Source of the DNA: Brachionus manjavacas
Lineage: Eukaryota > Rotifera > Eurotatoria > Ploima > Brachionidae
Length of the DNA stretch: 64,000 bases
Reading direction: 5' to 3'
NCBI GenBank assembly: GCA_019054805.1
Contig: JAHQIY010000004.1
Coordinates: 930,001-994,000, forward strand
Below are positions 10,459-23,417 of the stretch, piece after piece. The notes under the pieces are model-generated. The model was given only the letters and a program-made list of their open reading frames with translations, had not been told where the DNA came from and ran no database searches. The position numbers were made by a program, and so were the translations under genes. Positions within the stretch are counted from its first letter, which is position 1; each line of letters starts with the position of its first letter.

Positions 10459-13400
10459 TGTCTTCCTTTTCGAACCATGCTGATCAAAATCGAAAAAATG
10501 TTATTGAGTTTTTATAAATTTAAAATCAAAAGATAATATTTGATCAAATATTGAATAAGTTAATTACATTTTTTAATTGTTTTTTCTAGCATAAATTTTA
10601 TCAATCAACAAATTAGATAAACCACTTATAAAAAATTCTAAATTTAATTTATTATATTCTAATACTTGTTTCTTGATTTTTTTCTTCACGATTCTTTGTT
10701 TTTCTATTTATTGTATTGATTTAATTTGTTCACCATTAAATAAAAGTACTAAATCACTTTCTTTCTTATTCTTAGCTTATTCTTTACTTTTTTTGATTTT
10801 TTAGAAAAGTTAGACAAAAAATTTGTTTGCTAATTTGTCTCTTTTTTTTTTTTTATTTCAATGAACGCCTTAAAGGCGATGTAAAAAAATGTAATAAAAA
10901 GACAAAGTTTTAGTGTTTTCTAAAAAATTTAATGCAATATTTAATTTTTTTAATTTCAATAATTTTGTGCTCTCTTTTATATTCAATTCTTTTTTTACTT
11001 TTTTTAATTTTGCGAGGAAAGCCACCATCAAATCGACTAAGAAGCTTAGAAGAGTACATTCCAGCAGCGATGGAGACTTTCATTTAGGTAAAATGTTTAA
11101 TAAATACATAAGTCCTGTTTAAATAAAACAATTAAAAAAAAACTGTTAATAATTAAATATTGTTAGCGGTTAACTTAGGACTGGACTTTGACTTTGGCAT
11201 TGGAAAGAATAGACTAGTTTTTAGAAACTTTATTAAACTCCAAAACTTGAGCCAAGAAAATTATATACACTTGATACACAAAATATTCTCTCTTATATAT
11301 CCTTTGAATATCATTCTATTTTCTAAATTGTCTCCAAGTTCCAATCAATTATTATTAGTCAGATACAGTAACTACGAGTTTAGTTTAAATCTAATTCTAG
11401 CAACAAGACTAGTTACAAATTATAACTAGTATGAAAGGTCCAATATGACCAGGAAGTAGACTCAGCTATCTTATCATGTTATCTATTCATTGTTAAGTTC
11501 TTTTCGCAAGTTTCTTTAGTTTTTGCTTATGGCGACAAAATAGTAAAAATCGTAGAAGCATTAATAATAGTAATTGTCAAGAATTTATTTATTTAAAATT
11601 TTTTTATGGATGTTAATTTTAACCGATGTCATTTTTTTTTAAATTTGATTTTCACAAATAGCTAAATATCTAAAATTTATTAAAACAAAAAAAAGGATTT
11701 TTGAAATAAAATATTGCTGAAATCCAACTTTAATTTCAGTCCATTTGTGCGAAATCAAATTGACAATTGAAGAACTTTTTCTATTTAATTTTAAAATTAA
11801 AATTACATCGTCAGAATTGGCGTTTATTGAATAAATAAATAAATATCTAAAAACACTTTTTTGCTTCACAATGGTTCTACTGGAGAAAAAATCATCGCCA
11901 TGTTAAAAGATTTGTATATGAAGTTGAGCGGGGTTTAACTTTTGCCTCTCAAATAAATTTAGTAGACATAGTAATTGTATTTTTTAACCGAATTATTTAA
12001 ATTAATCTTTAGATTAATACTAATTAATTTTTTGAAATTTTTTTTATTAAAAAGCGCACAATTTTAAGGCTAATTTAAATTGTACTGATCTTTTAGTAAC
12101 TTTTATCAAAAAGATGAAAATAAAAATAAAAACAACATCCAAAAAACTTTTTTATTTAATTTTATTTAGAAAATTTAATTCATGTGATCTTCTGCATTGA
12201 AATGTAATGTATGTTGTTCGATCTTTTAATAGTGGACTAAAAAAATATGTTTCTTTTTAATAAATTGAATCAATCTTGTTTCATTTTTATACTATTAAGA
12301 AAAAAAAATCATTTAATATTAAATTCTTTAATCGATTAATTGATAACTCTAATTAAAAAATGTTAAAATTTTTAAAATATATTCGTTTTAAGAATAAATG
12401 AGGGTCAGAAAATCTTCAAAAAAAGACGAAGGGGGAATTTTTTTGTTAGGACTTCTTTTCCAGTCATGCAGAAAAAGTCCCCAAATAATGGGTGCCCAAA
12501 ATTAAAATTAAATAAAAAATCATGACTAAATATAAAAAATGTTTTGAATCTGTGATACGATTTACCAAATTTCAAATCAAATCACTTAATAGAGAATTTT
12601 ATCTTGATTATATCGAATATAAGCTTTTAATTAAGTCACATTTTGAAAATTTAAATCAAAATTTTAAAGGTCCTTTGGATAACCTTTTTTTTTTTAAAAA
12701 AGCATAGAAGAATTTAAATTATCATACCAAAAAGTATCATTAAAAAGCCAAATGCATAAGCCTTTAATTGCTTAAATTTTTTCTCATTTTAATCAGGATA
12801 AATTCTTTTTAAAATGAGGTATTGAGCTATCATTCAGAGGCTCATTTCCACTGAGGACTGGAAGACCTCTGGGTCATTCACGAGTACAAGGATTGAGAAA
12901 CATATAAAATATAAAGTGAATCAAGCATAAACATAATTTTTTTTTAAATGTTACTAAGCACATAAATTTAATAAAACATTAATAAAACAACAATCAAAAA
13001 AAAGATCAAGTTAAGCGAGTAAAAAAGTCTATTGAAACATTAGAAAAATGTCATTTTGATTTAAAAAATTTGGTCATTAACCCTAATTCGTCGAAGAGGA
13101 CTAGAATGAGTCAATTTTGACCCTAAAAATAAAAAGAAAATATTTTTTTATCTTTTAAATATTTTTAACAAAAATATTTATATGTCAATATGTTTTTTTT
13201 TTGGATAATTCCAGATAAAAAGTAAATTTTGTTGTTATTTAGATTCACTTCTTTTTTCTTAATCTTTAATTATTTTTAAAAACTAGAATAAAAAGAATTC
13301 ACACAAATAGTTAAATTTTCATAATTTTATTTCTTTGAGATCACAAATTTTTTTCTTTCTGAAATTTGCGAAAACCATTTCTGACCACCAGTTACTTAAA

Positions 13401-13506
13401 ATAAAATAATCAAAAAAATTTTGTTGATTAAATTTTTGAAAGCGTTTTTTTCACACATTTTAGGGGTAAAAAGTAAAAAATAATAACCCAAAAAAATTGG
13501 ATATCG
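10459..13506. other. A+T-rich DNA, no supported gene
   Basis: Only short open frames rich in F, N, K and L. 11878-12010 is a dispersed repeat (listed separately). 13078 has a TTAACCCTA start that resembles a piggyBac-type end, but no partner end was convincing. Confidence 0.5.
11878..12010. repeat. Dispersed repeat, copy 1
   Basis: Shares CGCCATGTTAAAAGATTTGT and the following GTTTAACTTTTGCCTCT-like stretch, down to the ATTATTTAAATTAATC region, with 34745-34870. Similarity runs for more than 100 bp. No coding or terminal structure was recognised; probably the remains of one mobile-element family. Confidence 0.5.
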
Positions 13507-13622
13507 ATTAGTGATGGTAGTTTTTATCTTTAACTTATTTAACCAAAAATAAGCCTAAACTAAAAAAGTTAACCAAAATTTAGTAAGCTTACTAAATTGG
13601 TTTAGTTAAGACTCATCACTAA
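13507..13622. mobile_element. Short MITE with TAGTGATG ends and a central palindrome
   Basis: The ends ATTAGTGATG (13507) and CATCACTAAT (ending 13622) are inverted copies. The centre holds a perfect 22-bp palindrome around AAGCTT (TTTAGTAAGCTTACTAAA core), and the flanking parts also pair. Ends of this kind occur in hAT-derived MITEs. No clean target duplication is visible. Confidence 0.5.
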
Positions 13623-13749
13623 TGTGGATTTTGAATTTTTCTATTCTAGCACAAGTAAATAAAAGGATAAAGAAATAAAAATTAAATTTTAATTAGAAAA
13701 ACAATTATCACCATGCCATTTCTTTAATTTTGGTATCTTATTATTTTTA

Positions 13750-14010
13750 TTATTATTGACGGCTGTGAGAGTAAGCAAGCTCTATTCTCCGCGTTCCTTT
13801 AGAAGCGCATTCGTGTCACTGATGATCTGCTGCCACTCTTTCCGGTTCTGGACTAGCTTCTCCAACTTTTGCGAAGATCATTTTTTGTGGTTAACTTGGC
13901 TGGTAGAGATGCGATGGTAATTTTCTTCTTGCCTCGTTTCCTCGATGCTTTGATGGATTAAAGATCGTTACTGATGACTATTGGCAAGGTTGTACGTGGC
14001 CCACTGCAAC
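13750..14010 (-). pseudogene. LINE 3' end fragment
   Basis: Minus-strand translation ends KLVQNRKEWQQIISDTNALL followed by KERGE and a stop at about 13780. This is a C-terminal tail of the kind seen after the RT of some LINEs. It is followed by a simple (AAT)n-like tail (13738-13757), as expected at a LINE 3' end. Upstream KHRGKRGKKK is in a different frame, so the fragment is decayed. Much less A+T-rich than its surroundings. Confidence 0.5.
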
Positions 14011-14679
14011 CACTAATTTTGGTACATAAGATTTTACACATTTTAAATGAAAACAATAATTAAAACTATTAAAATAATAAACTTTGATTCACAATTTATA
14101 GAACATAATTTGAATGAATAAGACTTCTCTTCTGATCTTAATCTTTTTAAAGTATTTTGCTACATTAGAAGAGCGTCTGTAGTAAAATGACTTGAAGCAA
14201 GAAAAGAAAAGTTCACCATCAGAATTTACAAAAGATTTACAGAGAAAAATTTTTTTTTGATGGAAGAACTTGAACTTCAGATGAGCTCCTTCGAAATAAA
14301 TTATAAAAAAAATCAAAATAAAAAAAATTTAGTTAAAATAAAATTTAAAAAAAGATAATTTAATTTAAATAATTTCATGATGATGAGCTTCAATTTTTTT
14401 TTATTATTACTAGTAAAAAATAATTTAGGAACATGCCAAGGCGGTTCAGAACGGCAAAAAACCTTCTTTTCAGCCTTCATTCAATTTTGATATTGATTAT
14501 TTAAAAAAAATAAAAAATAAAATAAAAAGGCTTCAATTTTTTCTTTTGATAGCTTTCAATATTAAGAATAAAATAAAAATTAATGTCAATTTGTGGCTTT
14601 TTTTGTACAAGTTTGAAAAAAAATCTTTATTTTCAGGTAAATTGTGAGTGAAAAAATAAGATTTTTCCTCACAAAAAGT

Positions 14680-15240
14680 GGGCAAATAAATTCACTCAAA
14701 ATTTTGATTACTGCTTTTGAGCGGTTTGGGTTCAAGTGGCCTTTTTGGTGCTACAATAGCTCTGATTTGTGATACCGTGGAATTATTTGAATAAGCAAGA
14801 AGTGGCGTTGATGATTAGGACTCGACACTTGAGCTCGCTGGCCGATTGTTTTCCTAAATAGGATAAACAGCGCAAATAGCTAGCGAATAAATTAAATATT
14901 TAGATTTTCGGATTATAATTATTCAACAATTTAAGTAATCATCAAATCCTGAATTTGTTCTAATGATAGCGTTCGCCATCCCTTAGCTTTAGAGATAAAG
15001 ATTAGTTCCGTGATTTCAAAATAATATAAATTCTAGCTTCATTTAAGCTGATAAGAAACTCCAGTAATATATAAAGATTCTCAAATTAGATATAAAGATC
15101 GATAGTTTACAAGTGCTCTATTAGCTCTTATCTATTTCCTTCGGGAGCCGCTTGCTTTCAATACCAACTCACCCGTACAATTCCATTTTTTTATTATTTT
15201 TCGAATATCAGCGACTCGCCGGCAAACAACCTTTCCAGAA
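14680..15240 (-). other. Cluster of exon-like segments on the minus strand, unassigned
   Basis: Three segments look like exons. (1) 15240-15170: after an acceptor-like TTTAG, an open frame with SGKVVCRRVADIRKIIKNGI, then GTGAGT as a donor. (2) about 15015-14955: after CTCTAAAG, an open frame KGWRTLSLEQIQDLMIT ending in TAA. (3) about 14855-14680: after TATTTAG, an open frame with STVSQIRAIVAPKRPLEPKP and a TGA, broken by one stop near its start. All are less A+T-rich than their surroundings. Phases were not reconciled into one protein and no family was recognised. This may be a decayed gene. Confidence 0.25.
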
Positions 15241-16443
15241 ATTAACTAAATTTAAAATTAAATTTTTTTTCATTAAATAAATAAGATTTGAAGTGCCTTT
15301 TTTCTAATAAAGTAAATTTTGATTAGAAGAATTTCGAAGCAGGCTGTTATCAAGACTTTAGTCTGATTAAAAACTGATGGCGTCAGTTCTTCTGCTTAAA
15401 TACATTTTCAAACTTTGAAAATTTTTCTTCTAGAATCATAATTGAATTTATCTATTTCAGTAAGAAAAAAATATTAATCAAATTAAATGTGTACAGCAGA
15501 AATTTGAATAGAAAAGTTCATTAAATGAAATTTAACTAACGAAAAAGATATGCCTCCTCTTCAGTATTAAAATAAGTAAGGGAAAATTAATTTTGATTTC
15601 ATTTAATGGTTAGACATCGTTTACCATTAACAGAATTGATTAGAATTTTGAAATCGTGCTTTAAGACATTCAACGTATGCAAATTAGTCTAGAAACAAAA
15701 GAGATTACAAGATTTTTTTGTAGTTGTGATGAATTTAGGGAATCTTTTTTGAGTGTCTAGAAGGTATTTTTGCTGATAAATATTTTAGCTTTATTGCAGG
15801 AAATGTCCCAATAGTGATTGAACTATTTTAAGCTCAAAATGCTCTCTTGATACTCTGGTCCTTCTTTGAATAGTTTGGTCGAACATTTTATAAATTTATT
15901 ATTCAGAAAATTTAATTAACTAATTCGAATAAGAAAAAAATTTGGATCCGTAGTTGGACAGTAGTTTGATGCAATCTTCTTTTAAGAGATGAAACCACTT
16001 CATTTTTTGAATTCTCTTGGGAAATAAGTGAGAATTTAGCATCATTTTTAGCTATTTAGTTAAGTACTTTTTATTGAACATTTAATGCATAAATTAGAAA
16101 GTATAACAAAAAAAGAAAATCTGATCTTTTATAAAATTTGTTTTAATAGAACATTTGATTGAGTTGGAAAAATTAAGAAAGCGTTGATTTATTGACTCAA
16201 GATTTTAGAAAATGTGATCTATTAGAGCAAGTAGAGGGATTTTATTTAGAAAATGGAATTAATAAAACAGCGCTGTTAAAAAAGCTGTTTTCTAAAGTCA
16301 ATTTATCCCGTTTTACGTAATTTTACGTAAAATTACAATCGCAAATAATTACAATCTTTTGTTGAGAATTTTTTTTAAATTCGAGAGAATTCTTCATTAA
16401 TTTTTTTGATTTTTTTATTATAGTTAATTAAAAAGGGTTAAAT

Positions 16444-17090
16444 TTTTTGGGGGTGACAAATTTAATTTTTCTAAGATGACAAAAATAACTAAAAATGGTG
16501 ACTAATTTGATCTGTCTGACAATAAAAAAATAATTATTCTGACAAAAAAACTTTAAGACTGACAAACATATATATATTGTGATGACTATTTAATAATTTT
16601 TCACTGACAAAATTTAATTCATTTTTTTTTATTTTATTTTAGTTCTAATTAAGCTATTTAGTTCGACTTGAGAGGAAATCAAAAGTAATGACCCTATGCT
16701 TCACAAGGAGTGAATAAGGAAAAAAAAAGAAAGCTATTTAGTAATTTAATTCTCTAAGATTGTAAGGAATGAACTTAAGTTGTGACGTTTTCTCATAGTT
16801 GACTCTAGCTTGATGATGAGATTTGGACAAAACGGTTTGTCATAATCGTCTGGAGATTCCTTCTGATTTTGGTGCTATAGTTCAAGATTTTGATTTTTTT
16901 TGTGACCTCAAAATCATTAATTTGTTGTAAAAATAATTAATTAGTCAAAAAATTGTTTTTTTCACTCAAATAATTATTTTATCAGTCAATTAATTTATTT
17001 GTCATCATAAGTAGTTTTTTTGTCAGTAGATTTAGTCTTTTTTGTCAGTAAAATTTAATTTTTTTTGTCAGTCCATTAATTGATGGCCAA
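16444..17090. repeat. Fold-back-like element with TGACAAA arrays
   Basis: The left part (16450-16625) repeats TGACAAA (also GTGACAAA and CTGACAAA) about eight times at 20-40-bp spacing. The right part (16900-17085) repeats the complement TTTGTCA/TTTGTCAG in inverted orientation. The core between them (16640-16880) is unique. This resembles the subterminal-repeat organisation of some non-autonomous DNA transposons. No transposase and no target duplication were recognised. Confidence 0.5.
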
Positions 17091-18587
17091 AAGAAAACAC
17101 AATTGAAAAAAAATAAAAAATTGTTTTGCTGCTTCATTGTAGACTAAGTTTAAATTATTAGACATTGATTTTTATTGAGTTATTGGTCCCATACGACGCT
17201 AATCGAAAGAAGGACGAGCACGAGTTCGATGTTGTATTCTTACTCGTATCTATATCTTAAAAATTGAAAACTCAAGTGCTTTGGTAAATTTTCTAATTAA
17301 ATTTTTTTTTGTAAATTTAGTTTTGAAATATTAAAAATGAGGAATCTTCACTGAGGGATTGTAATCTATAAGAAATATTTTAATTATTTTTACTTAAATC
17401 AAAAAGTTTTAAAATAATGCGAGATATTAATAATGGTCAGGCACGACCAACAATGCCATTTTTTTTGGTCAATAAATGCGACAAAAATTAATTTGACAAA
17501 ATTTACAAAAAATTAAATTTATTTAAAGTGAATTTGAATGTTGAATTTTTTAAATTTGACAAAAGTAAATATTAAGTATGTACTTAAAAAAAAATTATAC
17601 ATCAATATCTGAGTGAAATTTTTTTTTAAAAATAACAGCTGATGTGGCACATTTTGCTTCACAACGCTACATTGGATTTTTAAAAAAAAAAAAATTTTTA
17701 AATAAAAATAAAGTTTTAATCAATCTTATAAGATAGGAAATTGAAAAAGAATTTTAAGTTACCTTTTAAGTTTTTATTTAAAATTGTGAAAATTAAAAAA
17801 AATACAACTGCATTTTTGGTCGTCCCTGATAATGGTGTAATTATTCGCAAAAGAAAAAGAAAGCTGGAACAAAAGCCATCGATTTCGTCAAGTCAAACAA
17901 CAAATAATTCAGATGATATTTATTTATTTAAAAAATTGTTCAGAACATTAGTCCTTCTTTTCTTTAATTTAGAATTAAATTTTTTTAAGGGATGGTAGTG
18001 AATGGCGAAAAAAATTTATTTAAAATAAGATTAAAAAAATTGAAAAATTCATCATGTAATAATCCAATAATGAGAATAGGATATTTAAATCGTTTATTAA
18101 AGATAAAGTTTATGAGACACGTCAAGATACTTTCAAAATAAATAGAAAAGATTACTAAAAAAAAGATTTATTTTTACAATTATTAAAGGATATTGAAGCT
18201 TTTGCCAAATTTTCTCAAGCGTTCTGGAGTAAATTTTGTGGAAGACTTCCTATTTTAAGTAAAGTGGAATTAAAGATGTTGTGTAAAGATAAAGTAAAGA
18301 TAACAAACCCTGCTATGACTCAATTTATTATTATTATTATTTATTATTAATCATAGTATAAACCTGAACATTTTATTGATAAAGTAATTGCAATATAAAT
18401 AACAAAATTAATTTTGAATTTAAAAAATATTTATTTAATTCAAATAAATTATAAATAATAAAATATTCAAAAATTTACAATGGTAAAATTTTAATCGAGT
18501 ATTTGTAATGGATCGCTTAGTTGGACCGAATTTTTTTATTTTAAAGGGTTTATTTGAGCCTTAATTTGGATACCTAAATGTTGATTT
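17091..18587. other. A+T-rich DNA with weak coding-like segments
   Basis: 17741-17998 is an ATG-started open frame of 85 codons, Lys-rich with a Ser/Asn-rich part, with no recognised domain. 18180-18340 reads openly as KDIEAFAKFSQAFWSKFCGR and on, which looks less random than its surroundings but has no start and no known match. Confidence 0.25.
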
Positions 18588-18610
18588 TAGTAGTAGTAGT
18601 AGTAGTAGTA
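18588..18610. repeat. (TAG)n microsatellite
   Basis: Seven uninterrupted TAG units plus a partial one, directly visible. Confidence 0.9.
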
Positions 18611-19030
18611 AAGACAAAATTTTTATTATTTATTTCGAAAAAAAGGCACTGGGGAAATGTTTTAAAACAAAAATAAAATTATATTTAATTTTTAAAATAA
18701 ATAAAGTGAACGAACATTCAATTTTTAGTTTTTTTGTTCAATAAGTCTATGAAAAAATCACTTTTTTAAATAATAAAAATGTCCAGAATAGGAAAGAAAT
18801 TGTAAAATATTTAAAAATCAAAATTTTTTAAACATTTTAAAAGCACTTATAGCCGAACCGAAGTAACCAAAGTGTTCTATTTTTAAGATACATTAATCTC
18901 AAAAGGAAAAAAAAAGGCGATAAAATGAATAAATAATTTATTGATAGAAAATAATTTTGTTAATTAAATTGATAAATAAAAATTAAAAAAACATTAAGTT
19001 TTTACTTCTTTCGAATTTTTTTAGCAACAA

Positions 19031-19105
19031 CTAGACAGTTGCAACAGGCTTTCCCTTGCTCGTTTTTCTTTCAATTTGGCACTCGATACTTAATGTCCAC
19101 GACAT
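19031..19105 (-). other. Possible small terminal exon
   Basis: Follows an acceptor-like T-rich stretch ending in TTTAG and reads MSWTLSIECQIERKTSKGKP to a TAG stop (24 codons). The composition is clearly less A+T-rich than the flanks. It could be the last exon of an unrecognised minus-strand gene or a fossil of one. Confidence 0.25.
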
Positions 19106-19794
19106 CTCTAAAAAAATTTATCAGAATTATGCTCCAAAAATATTCACAGGTTTATTGGATAATTAAGTTCTTAAATTTTGTAAATTTTTATATCTACTAA
19201 TCTCTGCAAAAATAATATGCATGCAGGATTATACACAATACCATTGTATGGCTCAGCATGGTATTAAAGCTTAGCTACACATTTAAGTGTATCTTTCCAT
19301 TTAATTTTTTAATTAAAAATTTTCAAAATTTTTTTTAAGATAATTAGAATTTGATTATAAACTTCAATTTACCGTAGAATTAAGATATTTTAAAAAATAC
19401 ATATTTTAAAATTCATCACTCTTCAACAATTCATAAACCACAAAAATCTAGCAATTCTAATTCAATATCATCAAAATATTTAAAATACGTTTTTTTTAGA
19501 CCTAAAAAATTAAATTATACAATAACTTTGACTTTCTAATAAAAAAAAAAATTTAACTAAAAATGTTTAAAGATGAGATTAAGTATTTTATAGCTAGAAT
19601 TTTAAGTGAAAAAGTTAAAGGAAAAAGTAATTAAAATAATGAATGGTCATAACGACTTTGTGATCTCAAACGATCATAAAAAAGGTAATCAATTTTTTTG
19701 ATCAAAATTTTTATTTTGTGATTAATAAAAAAAATGTGATCAAATAATAAAAAACATCGAAACGAAAGTCTAAATAACATAATTTTAAAAAAAG

Positions 19795-19932
19795 TCTTAC
19801 TTTTGGTGCATTTTTGTTATGTTTAATAATGTTTAATGCTAAAATGATCATGACAGGTTTTTTGAACAACGAGAAAAATGTTTGATCGGATGGTGATCTA
19901 AAAGAACCACAGACAGAACATCGCCAAGTCAA
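19795..19932 (-). pseudogene. Possible Merlin/ISXO2-type transposase fragment
   Basis: Minus-strand frame reads TWRCSVCGSFRSPSDQTFFS, then LFKKPVMIILALNII, then an N/K-rich tail. The pattern W.C..C, R, then (T/S)FF..(S/F)K, then a hydrophobic helix is typical of the zinc-binding N-terminal part of IS1595/ISXO2-like (Merlin) transposases. The catalytic DDE part was not found. Short match, tentative. Confidence 0.35.
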
Positions 19933-19965
19933 TTTTTAGCATTTTTATCCCTTTTACGGCTAACC

Positions 19966-20030
19966 GTTTTCATTACACTACAAAATTTTTACTATCACAG
20001 GAAAAAAATTGGTAGTGTAATGAAAATGGA
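19966..20030. repeat. Short imperfect hairpin
   Basis: CGTTTTCATTACACTAC at the left and GTAGTGTAATGAAAATG at the right form inverted arms around a 30-bp loop. Probably a minimal MITE remnant. Confidence 0.55.
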
Positions 20031-20399
20031 CTATTACAAAATTGTTGAGTCAATGCTAAATTTTGCTCACTTATTTTGTTTAAGAGCTTAATATCTTTAT
20101 TTTCATTCATTTTAGCTAAAAAACTAGTTTTTTTTTAACTTTAATTTTTTGGCTTAGTCTAAAGATATGTTTTAATTAATTGTGTTTTATGATAATCAGA
20201 TTATTTTGATATTAAATCAAAGAAGAATTAAGCATTAAAGAAAGCAATTTTGGATTGAAATATCAAAATAAAAAAATTTGTAAAATATTAATTTTTTTTT
20301 TATTTCAACTAAATTTAAACATTATGTGATAATTTTTTGTGAACATAAATGATCACATTTTACTTATGTAAATATTTTACATAAAAAATTAAACTATTC

Positions 20400-20700
20400 A
20401 AAATTTACTGTTTTTCCCGATTTTCGTTTTCTTGTTTTTTAACTAAAGTTTACTAAAATTTACTAAAATTTACCATTTTTCCCATTTAATATAATAAAAA
20501 TTTACGTAAAATTTCGTAATTTTTTTTTTCAATTTTCTTTTTAATTTTCAAAAAAATAAAGAAAAATTCCTAAAAATCGCAATTTTTTCAGTTTTTTCAG
20601 TTGGCCCTTTTTATATTTACTAAAATTTACTTTTTGTTTACTTCACGTAAAATCACGTAAAATTTCGTAAAATTTCGTAAAAAAAGTTAATCGTAACAGT
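20400..20700. repeat. Tract of TTTACGTAAAAT-like repeats
   Basis: Many near-copies of TTTACTAAAATT, ACGTAAAATT and TTTCGTAAAA. Short related tracts occur at 16310-16340, 50610-50640 and 57750-57900, so this is a dispersed low-complexity family in the window. No gene content. Confidence 0.45.
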
Positions 20701-20969
20701 ACTGTAAACCAACTTCAAATTAAAAGACAAAATAAAAAGAGGAAAATTAAATAAAATAAAAACTTTTAAATAAGCCATTAAGCCAAAGTCAAGTCAAGTA
20801 ATTTAAATTGATTAACTTGGTTTAATTTTTGGTTTAAATCTAAATATTGTGTAAGTTTTTTAATTAAGTAATTATTTTAAAATTAAATATTTAAATAATT
20901 CTTTATTTGGTAAGGTAAACATAAATACTAAATCTTAACTACCGATAATGGTAAAGAAGAAATTTTTAA

Positions 20970-21550
20970 CACTAGAAGCACCAACGAGTCAATATGACTC
21001 TTTTTCGATTTTTGGCCGCTAAAATCTAAGTCAATTTTTGCTATTTGAGCCCTTTTTTTTTTTTCAGCATAAAAATAAGAATAACTTTCTAAATTAACTA
21101 AATTCAAATAAAAAAAATATTTCCTCTGTACAAAATCAAGTATATACCACTAAAAGCACAAAAAAGAGTCATTTTGACTCGTTTTTTAATTAAAATTTTG
21201 AATTTATCTACAAAATCAATGGATGAGTCATAAAATATTTATAAAAAGTATAAAAATCTTTAAAAACTGACTTAAATCCTAATACTTGAACGAAGATAAG
21301 CAAATTTAAAAAAAATGCGAAAATTAAAGTTTGCGTATTTTACATGAAAGACGAAAAATTTGTACAAAAAGGAATGAATTCAGTAGAAGATAAAATTTTG
21401 GCAAGATACTTTTTTTTAGCCAATTTTTTATTTTTACTCAATTAAAATTAAGTTTTGAATAGATTTATCCAACTAATAAATTATTATCCATTTTTATCCA
21501 TTAGATTCTATTAAAACAAGTCATTTTGACTCGTTTTGGTGCTTCTAGTG
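20970..21550. mobile_element. piggyBac-type MITE
   Basis: A 581-bp element with inverted ends CACTAGAAGCACCAACGAGT and its complement ACTCGTTTTGGTGCTTCTAG followed by TG. The left flank is TTAA (20966-20969); the right flank is TTAT, which reads as TTAA with one change. A TTAA duplication and CACTAG/CCCTAG-like ends are characteristic of piggyBac elements. Internal GAGTCA.TATGACTC palindromes lie at both ends and repeat once near 21165. No transposase is encoded, so the copy is non-autonomous. Confidence 0.75.
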
Positions 21551-23417
21551 TTATAAAAATCCTTGAATCTTGTAAATTTTTTGATCTTTAAATCAAAAAT
21601 TTTACTCGTAAAATATGTCTTGTGAATTCGAAGAACTGCTGACGACATTTTTATGACAAAAAAAATTTCAAATTTTTAAATTATTAAATTGTTAAAAATT
21701 TAAAAATTAAATTAAAATTAATTAAAAATAATTTAGACTTAATTATATCGGCTTTTAATGTGGTAAATTTCAAAGTTTTCACACTTTTTATTTTTCCTAG
21801 TGCAGTCTTTTTTCAAATTTTACAACAAATTACTGAATTACTAAATTTAAACGTAAAAAAACGTCAAATCTTAATAGTGTTAATTTTTTATTAAAATTAT
21901 AATTACAAGCAAAAATATTTTTAATAAAATCTTCAACCAGAATATTATTAAAGATTTCATCTTAATTTTTTTCAAAAGCTTTTGTAAAATTTTTTGTAAA
22001 TCCTTAATTTTACCATTTTATGATTTCCCGGTTTTTTACGTTTATGATTTTAGAATTTGATAATTTTTTTCAAACAATAATCTTCAGCTGTAATTAAATT
22101 ACCAAACCGGCCCATTAAATTTCGATTTTTACAACATATGATCTATTTTTTTTTAATTATTTGATTAATTTTGTTCATTTGATTAACAATTATTTTATTA
22201 TCATTGAAAACATGGTCTTTTTGCCATTTAAACAAAAAAATATTAAAATTTATAAGTTTTTTTCACAAAAGGTAGATCAAAAAAAATTTTACCGTATTTT
22301 TTTTCAGATAATTCCCCTCCGAAATTAAAGGAAACACGTTTTAATATCTCATAGGACATTAATTAGATTTTAACCTAGAATATGTGAAGGAAATTAAGTG
22401 AAATATCTTTAATAAAATTAATTTTATTTTTTTAAATATTTTATTAACCAAAATAAACATATATTTTATTTAACTTTTTATAAAAAATTAACTTGTTTAG
22501 CTATCAGGTATAAAAAAGAATCGAAATCGCATTATTATTATTATTCGCATATTTTCCATTATAATTCATTCAACTTCCCAGGGAAATTGTATTTGCAAAA
22601 GATCACAAGTTTCACACAATTCTCAGGGACATTGAAAGGCCCATAGGATATTAAATGAGGAAAAATGGTTCTAAATTTGTATTCATCATTCAAGAAGTAC
22701 ATAAGGAAAATTACTTTTAATTAAACTGTTTTATATATGAGGAATTGTTATCTTTAATTTTGTTTAAACTCTTTGACTAATATATTAATTGATTGATAAA
22801 AGCATTTTTTTAAAGATATAAATTAATTAGAACTTTTAGTTGAATAAAGAAGGTATTTGAAAAAAATTTTTTTAGGATGAAAAATAATTTTTTTTTTTCA
22901 AAAGCCGATCTGCCATCCCTATTAAAGGTCTCTGAAATGTTTTATATAATTTAGGGCCCAATTTCTATCTGACAAAATTTTAATTAAATCAAGCCATTGA
23001 AGTAAAGTAAAGTTGCCAAAAATTAAAAAAATTATTTCTTATTTTTAGTCAAAAACAGGCATCTAAAAATTCGATTAAAAAAAACTGCTGCCAGTTACAC
23101 AGTTTCTTTATGATAAGAAAATTAAAATCAAAATTTTATTTTAAAGAAATACCAAAAAGACTTTTTGCCGCATCATCTATCTAATGCTAAGAATCTTTCC
23201 AATTAAAGCATCTCACTATTTTCTGGTGAAATTTTTGCCAATAAATCATCACCCTCGAGCAAACCGTTCTATTGACTAGAAAAACAGGAAGTGGCTCAAG
23301 TACCACTTGATCTCTTAATGAAAAAAATTAATCACTCAAACATTTTTGAAAATTTTTCTCTAGATTAATTAAATTAATAGAAAAATGCAAGTAAAATAAT
23401 TAATTAATAGAAATAAA
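21551..23417. other. A+T-rich DNA upstream of the GPCR gene
   Basis: No coding segment recognised. The last 250 bp (23160-23400) are less A+T-rich and may include promoter and 5' UTR. An AG acceptor-like site (TTAATTAATAG, ending 23410) lies 7 nt before the GPCR start codon. Confidence 0.4.

Noticed and set aside
13078..13480. Possible second piggyBac-type MITE (TTAACCCTAATTCG at the left)
   Set aside because: No convincing inverted right end or TTAA flank was found.
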